Virus record (IMG/VR): IMGVR_UViG_3300046170_000180
Coordinates: 1 to 32,333 of that record
DNA: 32,333 nt
Origin: a virus
Strand: one strand, 5' to 3'
The position numbers and the translations under genes were made by a program. The notes beneath the pieces are model-generated. The model was not told the DNA's origin. It saw nothing but the letters and a program-made list of their open reading frames with translations, and searched no databases. Each line of letters starts with the position of its first letter. Position 1 is the stretch's first letter. Shown one piece after another: positions 25,176 through 31,418 of this stretch.

Positions 25176-25790
25176 ATGTCAGGCACCGTAAAGATTCATG
25201 GCAAGGAATATAAGACTGTAGCCTTGCGTGTTCAGGAGTTCAGAGAAAAGCACTCGGACTTTACTATTCAAACTGAGCTTGTTGAAGCTAACGACACCTT
25301 GGTTATTGTCAAGGCGACGATAGCCGCTGGAGGCATAGTTATTTCTACTGGCTATGCCGAAGAAGTAAGGTCAGCTAGCAAAATCAATCGTACTTCAGCC
25401 CTTGAAAATGCAGAGACCAGCGCAGTAGGCAGGGCTTTAGCATTCTTTGGAATGGGCGGATCAGAGATAGCATCTGCTGATGAGGTGGCTAATGCAATTA
25501 GTCAGCAGAACAGCCAGCCAGCTATCGAAGAAACTAACAAGCTCATTGCCCATAACGAAGCATTAAAAAACAACTTTGCTTCTGTCTACTTTATTAAAGA
25601 GTACATCGACATGGACAGCCCCAACTGGGAAAACCTGGCTGAGGCATGGGGTGAGATTTCAAATGAGGATAAGGCTGCTTTGTGGCTGGCTCCTTCAAAG
25701 GGCGGGGTATTTACTACGGCTGAACGTACCGCGCTTAGATCTGATGAGTTCAACGCCGCAAGAAAAGTAATGGGAGAAAACAATGGATGA
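25176..25790 (+). CDS. Putative ssDNA-annealing protein (ERF/Rad52-like)
   Basis: 204 aa from ATG 25176 with AAAGGAGA upstream. An N-terminal beta-rich part (VKIHGKEYKTVALRVQEFRE) and the segment SALENAETSAVGRALAFFGM resemble ERF-like annealing proteins, which promote strand pairing. The C-terminal half is helical and Trp-rich (NWENLAEAWGEISNEDKAAL). It could pair with the following SSB-like protein and the NinB/NinG-like proteins to form a recombination set. The family match is from memory of short motifs only. Confidence 0.5.
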   Translation: MSGTVKIHGKEYKTVALRVQEFREKHSDFTIQTELVEANDTLVIVKATIAAGGIVISTGYAEEVRSASKINRTSALENAETSAVGRALAFFGMGGSEIASADEVANAISQQNSQPAIEETNKLIAHNEALKNNFASVYFIKEYIDMDSPNWENLAEAWGEISNEDKAALWLAPSKGGVFTTAERTALRSDEFNAARKVMGENNG

Positions 25791-26076
25791 TAAAGTATTT
25801 GTTGAAGGCATGATGGCTAAGCCAGGCCCTGAGGGGGAGGAGTTCCGATGGGTAAAAGCAAAACTATCTATCAAGCTGGATGAGTTTGGCTCTTGGGTTG
25901 CAGCTCAAAAGGCGAAAGATCCTAGTATCGAGTGGTTAAACATCGAGATCAAGGAAGGCCGATCGGGTAGATGGTATGCCGAGCGGAATATGTGGAAGCC
26001 CAGTGAAGACTATGTTGCTAAGCAGCCAGCCCGTCAACCTCAGCAGCCTATGCCGAACGACGATATCCCTTGGTGA
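25783..26076 (+). CDS. Small ssDNA-binding-like protein with SSB-type acidic tip
   Basis: 97 aa. The body (MDDKVFVEGMMAKPGPEGEE to YAERNMWKPSEDYVAKQ) is beta-rich with conserved-looking Trp, and a Pro/Gln linker follows (PARQPQQPMP). It ends NDDIPW, very like the DDDIPF tip of bacterial SSB that recruits replication and repair enzymes. The overlap with the annealing gene (eight bases) supports a joint role. It does not look like a classic SSB in length. A terminator follows directly. Confidence 0.6.
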   Translation: MDDKVFVEGMMAKPGPEGEEFRWVKAKLSIKLDEFGSWVAAQKAKDPSIEWLNIEIKEGRSGRWYAERNMWKPSEDYVAKQPARQPQQPMPNDDIPW

Positions 26077-26083
26077 GTGACTT

Positions 26084-26107
26084 GCCCCGTTTCGGCGGGG
26101 CTTTTTT
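26084..26107 (+). terminator. Intrinsic terminator after the SSB-like gene
   Basis: GCCCCG (26084-26089) and CGGGGC (26096-26101) form a 6-bp stem with a 6-base loop, followed by six T (26102-26107). It separates the annealing operon from the next ORF, whose AGGAGG ribosome binding site (26108-26113) begins immediately after. Confidence 0.9.
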
Positions 26108-26118
26108 AGGAGGACTGA

Positions 26119-26310
26119 ATGACCGAACAAACCGAATACCTGTACTACCGCGACTTGTTTCACATCTTTAAAGCCTATACGTCACCGAAATTGGTCAAGG
26201 TGCTGGACGCCCAGGGCATTAAGTATTTTACCGACGCCAAAGGTAAGCCTTTTACCACAAGGGCGGCCATAGAGGGGGCGCTAAAGGAGCTTTCGGGTCA
26301 GGCGGAATGA
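26119..26310 (+). CDS. Small protein of unknown function, 63 aa
   Basis: AGGAGG at 26108-26113 is well placed before ATG 26119. The sequence SPKLVKVLDAQGIKYFTDAK then GKPFTTRAAIEGALKELSGQ resembles short phage DUF4224-type modules (Gly-Ile-x-Phe, Gly-x-Pro, Arg), which I recall only loosely. It overlaps the PAPS-reductase-like gene by four bases, so they are probably co-translated. Confidence 0.65.
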   Translation: MTEQTEYLYYRDLFHIFKAYTSPKLVKVLDAQGIKYFTDAKGKPFTTRAAIEGALKELSGQAE

Positions 26311-27044
26311 TAGTCGCTAGCTTTAGCGGCGGAAGATCAAGCGCCATGATGATAACTCAGATGGATTTATCTGATGCGATTGTTATTTTTTGTAACACCG
26401 GCAAGGAAATGCCTGAGACACTGGACTTTGTGAGGGATTGCGAGTCCAAGTGGAGCGTCCCTATAATTTGGCTGGAGTACAAGAGCAAGCGCGAATATAA
26501 AGTAGTTAGTTATGAGACCGCCAGCAGAAACGGCGAGCCTTTTGAGAGCTTAATTACTGACAAGAATTATTTGCCAAACATGGTGGCTAGGTTCTGCACT
26601 AGCGAGCTAAAAGTTTTGACGATTGAAAGATATTTAAAAGACCAAGGAATTAGTGACTGGGAGACAGCCGTAGGAATACGAGCCGATGAGCCCAGGAGGG
26701 TGGCAAAAATGCGGCAAAAGGAAGGCTACCTTACCCCTCTGGCTGACAAAGGGATTACATCTAGCGATGTCATTAAGTTCTGGCAGTCTCAGGAGTTTGA
26801 TTTGAACTTGCCTGCATCTGGTTTTTACTCGAACTGCGATTTATGCTTTTTAAAAGGATATGGAATAAAGCAGTCGCTAGTAAATGAAAGACCAAGCCTG
26901 GCGATCTGGTGGGCGGATCAAGAAAAAAAAATAAACGCAAGATTTAGGTCTGACCAGCCAGCATACAAAGACATGATTGCTGTATCAGGGTCTCAATCTG
27001 ATCTATGGGGATACGAAAGCATAGAGTGCTTTTGCGGCGACTAA
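26307..27044 (+). CDS. PAPS-reductase-like PP-loop protein
   Basis: 245 aa. PP-loop SGGRSS at 7-12, then CTSELK at 97-102, CDLC at 177-180 and C-x-C at 241-243. The last four cysteines could hold an iron-sulfur cluster or carry sulfur. PAPS reductases and DndC-type enzymes of this fold activate with ATP and move sulfur. The phage group has no proven role; DNA phosphorothioation-like modification, tRNA thiolation or an anti-defence role are inference. Convergent with the phosphoesterase gene, ten bases apart. Confidence 0.7.
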   Translation: MIVASFSGGRSSAMMITQMDLSDAIVIFCNTGKEMPETLDFVRDCESKWSVPIIWLEYKSKREYKVVSYETASRNGEPFESLITDKNYLPNMVARFCTSELKVLTIERYLKDQGISDWETAVGIRADEPRRVAKMRQKEGYLTPLADKGITSSDVIKFWQSQEFDLNLPASGFYSNCDLCFLKGYGIKQSLVNERPSLAIWWADQEKKINARFRSDQPAYKDMIAVSGSQSDLWGYESIECFCGD

Positions 27045-27053
27045 GCGTCAATG

Positions 27054-28210
27054 CTAAGCTCTTGGTCTGACAGTGATTCGACTAACTTCGCCATCCTGTG
27101 AGTCGTATGTAATAACCTTTGCGCCACGCTGGGACATAAGCCCTAAACGTGTGGCGTATGAATCCCTAGATGCAAGCGTGGGGTGCTGTTCTGTAATGGC
27201 CCCCGCGTCTTCTATTAGTCGCTCATGATGGTAATGGCCTGAATGAATATAGGCTATCTTGGACTTACCCCAATCCTCTCTGAATCTAGGCTCGCTTGAG
27301 AATACCTTGGGCAGGCTACCCATCTTTGCCTTATGCCCATGATGGAAGCACAGCATAGTCTCACCATGCCGATAGGCGTAGTAAGGGAAGTCGTTGTCGA
27401 TGACCTCAAGCCTTGGCTCCTTGGAATACAGCTTCCTAATAAACTTACGTAGCCATATAGAGCCAGCAATATCATGGTTGCCCTCAGCACATACGAACAC
27501 CACCTTCTCGTATTTCTCTAGCATCATACGGACAGCTTCATCCATGACTGTCATCGCTATATCTACTATGCGCGAGTATCTGGAGTCACCCTCCAGAAGA
27601 TTTTTTCCAGACGGAGTGAGCTGCTCTAGACCGTCCCAATGCAAGAAGTCTCCCAGATTGCAGAGCATTCCTATCTTACTTTTGGGGGTGCTGTCGATCA
27701 TCTCCTTGATGCTGGACAAGAACAGATCCCGCGCCATGTTGGTGTCGTAATCTTCGCTAGTCTCTTGTCCCCAGCAGTAGCTGCCCAGATGAAAATCCGT
27801 AATGACCAGTAAACTCAATAGATCTTGCTCAACCTGCTTCGGCTTTTTGACTGGCTTCCATGGCGTGATGCCATCGCACGCTATTTCAATACGCTTAATC
27901 ATTGCCTGGAACTGAGCTTCTTTGTCGGCAATAGACTTAACCCATTGACCAACTGGCTTGCCTTCATCGTTGTAATAAGTTGATACGCCCTTTACGTTAA
28001 ACCCCGAAGGGACAGTGTGCGTCATATCGTGCTGAGGTGAGTAGCCTTGTGCAGCAGCCTTGTCTCTGACCTGACTTAACAATATCTCTGACAGTCCATC
28101 TAGATCCGCCAACTTCTTTGGCTATGTTTGTATAGCCCATGCCAAGTTCGTGCATCTCGATAACTTTGCGCTGTCTTTTCGGTAGTGCAATATCTTAATA
28201 AACTCATCAT
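27054..28210 (-). CDS. Calcineurin-like metallophosphoesterase, N-terminal frame broken twice
   Basis: The main frame (ATG 28112, 352 aa) has all metal-binding motifs: ITDFHLG at 104-110, LGDFLHW, EGNHD, HHGHKAKM and SGHYHHE. The N-terminal helix-turn-helix usual in this family is missing there but is present in other frames just upstream: MMSLLRYCTTEK from 28210, then RKVIEMHELGMGYTNIAKEV and GGSRWTVRDIVKS, then VRDKAAAQGYSP. Dropping one A from AAAA (28176-28179) and one G from GG (28070-28071) joins all three. Phage relatives may act in DNA replication or repair. The breaks may be sequencing errors. Confidence 0.8.
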
Positions 28211-28232
28211 CTCCCCCCGGATAGATGTTGTT

Positions 28233-28439
28233 TTATGGCTGCAAGTTTCGCATCGTATTTGCTCTAGCAAGTACGGCGACAATTTGAGTTAGCTCAACAG
28301 GATCTACAGAAATAGTCATGTTCGACTCTTCGGTGTGCGCTACTTTTGTGTAGTGTAAGTGAAGGTAGGATAGCAATGTCGACAGAGCTTCTTCTTCTGT
28401 TCGTATTGGTTTCAGTGCCTCTTCAGGCTTCGTAGCCAT
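28233..28439 (-). CDS. Small protein of unknown function, 68 aa
   Basis: AAAGGAG lies before ATG 28439. The protein is acidic at the N-terminus (MATKPEEALKPIRTEEEALS) with two helices (LSTLLSYLHLHYTKVA and VELTQIVAVLARANTM). No motif was recognised. It is first in the leftward unit with the phosphoesterase and lies downstream of the sigma-54-like sequence. Confidence 0.65.
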   Translation of the reverse strand: MATKPEEALKPIRTEEEALSTLLSYLHLHYTKVAHTEESNMTISVDPVELTQIVAVLARANTMRNLQP

Positions 28440-28524
28440 AGTGTACTCCTTTGCGGGTCATAACCCAGTGGTTGATAGTTGGATAGGGTGTCATAGCGAG
28501 AGAGGATGTCAAGTGCCAGCACTC

Positions 28525-28540
28525 TGCAAGTATTGTGCCA
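28525..28540 (-). promoter_or_regulatory. Sigma-54-type promoter sequence
   Basis: The minus strand reads TGGCACAATACTTGCA, matching the -24/-12 consensus TGGCAC-N5-TTGCA without a mismatch. It points toward the gene that starts at 28439, with about 90 bases between. Phage use of sigma-54 is uncommon and no activator-binding site was identified; a chance match cannot be ruled out. Confidence 0.4.
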
Positions 28541-28557
28541 CCGCAGGGCAGGAGGGT

Positions 28558-28622
28558 GCAGCGATTTTTGCCCACCGGGGCGCTGCCGACCGGCTCAACA
28601 GGCGAGGAGTACAGGAGTCGCC
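28558..28622. other. Two GC-rich hairpins
   Basis: First: GCAGC (28558-28562) with GCTGC (28582-28586) encloses GCCC (28570-28573) paired with GGGC (28578-28581), with a 7-base bulge. Second: GGCGA (28601-28605) with TCGCC (28618-28622). No T run follows in either direction, so this is not a clear terminator. It could be structured RNA or a protein site. Confidence 0.4.
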
Positions 28623-28637
28623 TTGGACTTGGGCAGT

Positions 28638-28793
28638 CTAACAGTAAGGGTCGAAGTCATGCCACTCTTGTGTTTCATCTGGCTGACCATCGTACTCCAA
28701 TTCTTCGCAGTCAATGCACACTCCATCGTCATCAAGAAAGCCAGACTCCATTTGCTTGAGGCAAATAATGCAATGCTCAAGGTTATCGTCCAT
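28638..28793 (-). CDS. Tiny Cys-pair protein, 51 aa
   Basis: ATG at 28793, TAG at 28640-28638. The protein has two C-x2-C pairs, CIIC at residues 8-11 and CIDC at 26-29, forming a likely zinc ribbon (MDDNLEHCIICLKQMESGFL start). The C-terminus is acidic and ends HDFDPYC. It overlaps the upstream gene's stop by 11 bases, as other genes in this cluster do. Role unknown; such ribbons often bind nucleic acid or protein. Confidence 0.7.
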   Translation of the reverse strand: MDDNLEHCIICLKQMESGFLDDDGVCIDCEELEYDGQPDETQEWHDFDPYC

Positions 28794-29040
28794 TGTTTAT
28801 CCTCCACTCCTTTCCGTCATCGTAGCCATAAATGTAATGGATGGATGCCCGAAGATCTGAGTTGTCTTCAACGGCATCGTTCCAGCCACGCCGGTAGTCT
28901 GCCTTTACCATATCAAGGTAATCATTCATGTGCCACGTACAGACATCGCCTGTAATATTAGGAACTGCTTTAAACGATTCCCGGAAATCACGCAGCGCAC
29001 TGATAGATTCCTCTAGCGAATCAAGTGGTAACTCTTTCAT
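28783..29040 (-). CDS. Small protein of unknown function, 85 aa
   Basis: MKELPLDSLEESISALRDFR start. The middle DVCTWHMNDYLDMVKADYRR then GWNDAVEDNS contains a GWNDA motif frequent in small phage proteins. The C-terminus is Tyr/Asp-rich (HYIYGYDDGKEWRINNGR). No catalytic site is visible. GAGG lies near the start, inside the end of the preceding gene, which it overlaps by four bases. Confidence 0.7.
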   Translation of the reverse strand: MKELPLDSLEESISALRDFRESFKAVPNITGDVCTWHMNDYLDMVKADYRRGWNDAVEDNSDLRASIHYIYGYDDGKEWRINNGR

Positions 29041-29333
29041 TGGAATGCCTCCTCAAGCGCCCAGCAAACATCGGCATCGTTGATGATTGGTCGCCCATGC
29101 CAGGTGCAGGTTTCATTAAACAATATGTCTGTAGGCTTATTGAATACTTGACCCCAAAACTCATGGGTATCAGCAGAGTTTACGACAATGTATTCAGCAT
29201 CAATCTCACTGGCATCAACAAGTAAGCTAGCAATACAGTTGACTCTATCGAAGTCGTCAATGTCAGCACCCTCAAAGTGATCAACATCGTCAGGAACGAT
29301 AGCCTCAACCTTAATAAAGATTTTTTTACTCAT
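29037..29333 (-). CDS. Small acidic protein of unknown function, 98 aa
   Basis: ATG at 29333 lies inside the stop of the upstream gene (ATGAGTAA). The protein begins MSKKIFIKVEAIVPDDVDHF and is rich in Asp and Glu with alternating beta strands (AEYIVVNSADTHEFWGQVF). It ends in DVCWALEEAFQ. A longer reading from 29375 has no better start signal. No family was recognised. Confidence 0.65.
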   Translation of the reverse strand: MSKKIFIKVEAIVPDDVDHFEGADIDDFDRVNCIASLLVDASEIDAEYIVVNSADTHEFWGQVFNKPTDILFNETCTWHGRPIINDADVCWALEEAFQ

Positions 29334-29514
29334 AGTTAAACACCTCATCAATTGTCTTGTATGAAGGTATGCCATTTATCTGCTTGCTGCCAAGCACTTC
29401 AGTAATAAAGTCATCCATATCCTCAAAGGTAGGACGTATGTCATTGCCAGCACAGTAGTTAAAGTAAACCCGGAGTAAAGTCTCCGGGTAGTATTTGTCA
29501 TTGGATTTCTGCAT
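29326..29514 (-). CDS. Small protein of unknown function, 62 aa
   Basis: MQKSNDKYYPETLLRVYFNY start. It is helical and acidic and ends YKTIDEVFNYE. GAAGGACG lies before the ATG. A perfect inverted repeat lies in its 5' part (29469-29488). It overlaps both neighbours (17 bases upstream, eight downstream). Nothing was recognised. Confidence 0.65.
   Translation of the reverse strand: MQKSNDKYYPETLLRVYFNYCAGNDIRPTFEDMDDFITEVLGSKQINGIPSYKTIDEVFNYE
29469..29488 (-). other. Perfect inverted repeat inside a small gene
   Basis: CCCGGAG (29469-29475) and CTCCGGG (29482-29488) form a 7-bp stem with a 6-base loop, starting 26 bases after the ATG of the 62-aa gene. On the minus strand GGGTTTACTTT follows, so a weak attenuator is possible. 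Confidence 0.4.
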
Positions 29515-29863
29515 CGTCCTTCTCCAAGTCGCGCAGCTCTTGATTAAGATAACTGATACAGGAATTTAACTCGATCATCAACGTGGCGCAGTTGTCGGAA
29601 AGTTTTGGGATCTTGTCGAGCTGGTTGTGCGCCGCCTTGATAAACTCGACGGCATTGACGATGCGATCACGCCCGTCTAGGTAGGCTATCACCCGCTCAG
29701 TGGTAACAATGCCAGGGAATAAGCTCCTCGCGGTTGCCCTTACCACTTGCGGATAGATTTCCTTCGGGTGGTACAGGTCGAGCAGATTGTCGATAAGGAT
29801 CTTTACTTCCGACTCCAAAAGCTCGGGGCAAACACCGCTCACATATTTGGCTGTTAAGTTCAT
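29498..29863 (-). CDS. Helical protein of unknown function, 121 aa
   Basis: MNLTAKYVSGVCPELLESEV start. It has GGAGAAAACC before the ATG and is mostly helical (LESEVKILIDNLLDLYHPKE, LMIELNSCISYLNQELRDLE) with a charged C-terminus. There is no motif. It belongs to the leftward accessory chain. Confidence 0.65.
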   Translation of the reverse strand: MNLTAKYVSGVCPELLESEVKILIDNLLDLYHPKEIYPQVVRATARSLFPGIVTTERVIAYLDGRDRIVNAVEFIKAAHNQLDKIPKLSDNCATLMIELNSCISYLNQELRDLEKDDAEIQ

Positions 29864-29873
29864 TGGTTTTCTC

Positions 29874-30152
29874 CTATGTCATGTTGATGTATTCGCGGTT
29901 TATCCGCGTTTGAATGTGGACATAACCTTCCGGCCAGAACTCATACGCATCAGCAAGCGCCTTCGCCGCCTTGAACACGAGATCACTGAACGGCCTGTCC
30001 ATTTCCAGCCCTTCCTTTTCAAACCAGAAGGGTATCCGCAGCACTGGCTCGGCTTCGCCCAAGTGCTCGTAGTAAACAATGATTTCAGCATCATTGCCTA
30101 TCTCTCCGTCATTCCCGAAGTGTTCGGAATGCCTATTGTCGGGCTGTTTCAT
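29874..30152 (-). CDS. Small protein of unknown function, 92 aa
   Basis: ATG at 30152 overlaps the upstream stop by four bases (ATGA). The protein is acidic with aromatic residues (EIIVYYEHLGEAEPVLRIPF, WFEKEGLEMDRPFSDLVFKA), suggesting a compact alpha/beta fold. No relation was recognised. Confidence 0.65.
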   Translation of the reverse strand: MKQPDNRHSEHFGNDGEIGNDAEIIVYYEHLGEAEPVLRIPFWFEKEGLEMDRPFSDLVFKAAKALADAYEFWPEGYVHIQTRINREYINMT

Positions 30153-30367
30153 TTGCAAGTCTCCCTTTTGCTGGTTGATTGTGACAATTCAGACGCGCTT
30201 TTTGCGTACTCATCATCGATGATCTTTATGATGGCGTCCTTACTTAAGCCAAACTCCATGGCCCATCTCGCAAAGCCAATAGGATGGTTCTGATTGATAA
30301 GGTAATGCTCGACATTGGCAAGCACTGTTTCGCCGGCATCGCCACGTTGCCACCATTCAGGATTCAT
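30149..30367 (-). CDS. Small protein of unknown function, 72 aa
   Basis: GGAGG lies six bases before ATG 30367 (another ATG at 30370). It begins MNPEWWQRGDAGETVLANVE and has a helical end with SKDAIIKIIDDEYAKSASEL. It overlaps the previous gene by 11 bases. No family was recognised. Confidence 0.65.
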   Translation of the reverse strand: MNPEWWQRGDAGETVLANVEHYLINQNHPIGFARWAMEFGLSKDAIIKIIDDEYAKSASELSQSTSKRETCK

Positions 30368-30518
30368 CATCGTCCTCCCAAACTTCACAGCTGCCTGCGT
30401 AAGGCTCATCTGTTAGCGCGTCGATAGCGTGTTTGTTTGCTTCGCCTTTAGATTCAAACTCTGCATCAGAGGTAAAGATCTCGCCTCCATCAAAGTCAAT
30501 CAATGTATAGCCCCACAT
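30357..30518 (-). CDS. DGGE-family mini-protein, copy A (53 aa)
   Basis: AAGGAGG fits ATG 30518, which shortens the longer reading that would start at 30566. MWGYTLIDFDGGEIFTSDAE then FESKGEANKHAIDAL and CEVWEDDDES matches the protein at 30855-31052 residue by residue over most of its length (FTIIDQDGGELFSSE, YKEA, LEVWLWDD). The two are clearly duplicates. Function unknown. Confidence 0.75.
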   Translation of the reverse strand: MWGYTLIDFDGGEIFTSDAEFESKGEANKHAIDALTDEPYAGSCEVWEDDDES

Positions 30519-30549
30519 AACTGCCTCCTTAAAAGCATTTTTAGTTGAA

Positions 30550-30762
30550 TTAAAACCAACCGCCATGACGTACGGTTGGATCTTTTTTTAACTTACCATC
30601 GGCAACCTCATATACATCAAGGAAATTCACCAATTTAATTTTCTTTCGCTTGCGAACCCACCATCTACTTCCTTCTCTAGCTTTAGTGCACTTAACAAAA
30701 TCACCTAATCGTTTTGTGTGACGAATGGGATATAAGCAGCCTTCTTCGCTAATGTAATACAT
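30550..30762 (-). CDS. Small basic protein of unknown function, 70 aa
   Basis: AGGAGG lies before ATG 30762. It is basic and Trp/Lys-rich (REGSRWWVRKRKKIKLVNF) with a hydrophobic beta start (MYYISEEGCLYPIRHTKRLG). It could bind nucleic acid, which is a guess from composition. A hairpin terminator lies just upstream of it. Confidence 0.65.
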   Translation of the reverse strand: MYYISEEGCLYPIRHTKRLGDFVKCTKAREGSRWWVRKRKKIKLVNFLDVYEVADGKLKKDPTVRHGGWF

Positions 30763-30780
30763 AACAACCTCCTGTTAGTT

Positions 30781-30814
30781 GAATAATAAAGCGAGGGTTT
30801 GTTGCGCCCCTCGC
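30781..30814 (-). terminator. Intrinsic-type terminator, leftward
   Basis: GCGAGGG (30791-30797) and CCCTCGC (30808-30814) form a perfect 7-bp stem with a 10-base loop. In the leftward direction TTTATTATT follows. It would end transcripts of the DGGE copy B gene and those before it, leaving the 30762 gene to another promoter or to read-through. Confidence 0.7.
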
Positions 30815-30854
30815 ACTCTTCCGGAATACTCGCAAGCAACTAGTATTCTCATCG

Positions 30855-31052
30855 CTATGCCTCCCATGCTTTGGTTATATCCTCGAGGCTGTCATCCCAC
30901 AGCCAGACCTCGAGACTACCGCCATTCATGTCGCAGAGCGTTAAATCACCCGCGGAGAACGCCTCTTTGTAGCTGAGGTATTCAGGTTCGGAGCTGAACA
31001 ACTCGCCGCCGTCCTGGTCGATTATGGTAAAGCCGAACAATTCATCGCTCAT
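30855..31052 (-). CDS. DGGE-family mini-protein, copy B (65 aa)
   Basis: GAGGTG lies before ATG 31052; the ATGA overlaps the end of the previous gene. MSDELFGFTIIDQDGGELFS then SEPEYLSYKEAFSAGDLTLC and GGSLEVWLWDDS aligns with copy A. A longer N-terminal reading from 31109 has no start signal. It ends in a short helix (LEDITKAWEA) that copy A lacks. Confidence 0.75.
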   Translation of the reverse strand: MSDELFGFTIIDQDGGELFSSEPEYLSYKEAFSAGDLTLCDMNGGSLEVWLWDDSLEDITKAWEA

Positions 31053-31252
31053 TTTTTCACCTCGCTTGATGGCTGGTAGCCATCTCCATTGTTGAACAGG
31101 GTATGACACTCGCCCGTCTTTTCAGATCTAACCTGGACGCAGTACCAGCCTTTTAATTGCGCCATGTTTAGCCACTCTTGCAGCTCCTCGTGGTTATTTA
31201 AAACAGCCTTATCTGACAGCCCATCGGCTAGCCTTACTCGATAGCAGATCAT
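31049..31252 (-). CDS. Small protein of unknown function, 67 aa
   Basis: ATG 31252 overlaps the upstream stop by four bases; GGGGGAG lies before it. MICYRVRLADGLSDKAVLNN then HEELQEWLNMAQLKGWYCVQ looks like a small alpha/beta fold with a Lys tail. It overlaps copy B. No family was recognised. Confidence 0.65.
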   Translation of the reverse strand: MICYRVRLADGLSDKAVLNNHEELQEWLNMAQLKGWYCVQVRSEKTGECHTLFNNGDGYQPSSEVKK

Positions 31253-31413
31253 AACTCCCCCTCTAAATAAGCAATACCAAACAGGCACGCGATGCCAGTA
31301 GTCCAGCACAGCGCCAGCGTTAACCATTGATAACTAATCAACGCCAGCAGCCCCCAAAGAAATGTGATGACCACGGCCATTATTAGGATTACCTCTACCA
31401 CGTCTGAATATTT
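31249..31413 (-). CDS. Small two-span membrane protein
   Basis: 54 aa from ATG 31413 with GAGGGG upstream. Two hydrophobic segments, about 7-25 (VEVILIMAVVITFLWGLLAL) and 28-48 (YQWLTLALCWTTGIACLFGI), are joined by a short turn. It ends AYLEGEL. Not near the lysis genes; it could alter the host membrane. No family was recognised. Confidence 0.65.
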   Translation of the reverse strand, partial: KYSDVVEVILIMAVVITFLWGLLALISYQWLTLALCWTTGIACLFGIAYLEGEL

Positions 31414-31418
31414 CATTT

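Larger units (their letters stand above)
28440..28637. other. GC-rich gene-free region with promoter-like signals and hairpins
   Basis: 198 bases without a credible gene on either strand separate two leftward genes. On the minus strand it holds the sigma-54-like sequence (28525-28540), a TTGACA (28512-28507) and two hairpins (28558-28622). It is markedly richer in G and C than its neighbours. Confidence 0.5.

Noticed and set aside
28484-28512. Sigma-70 promoter with TTGACA (28512-28507, minus strand)
   Set aside because: The -35 box is perfect, but no acceptable -10 box lies 16-18 bases downstream (ACCCTA or CCCTAT at best), so it is not called as a feature.
28506-28955. 149-codon plus-strand frame across the leftward small genes
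   Set aside because: It is opposite to two overlapping leftward genes with good starts, and the peptide has no consistent composition or motif.
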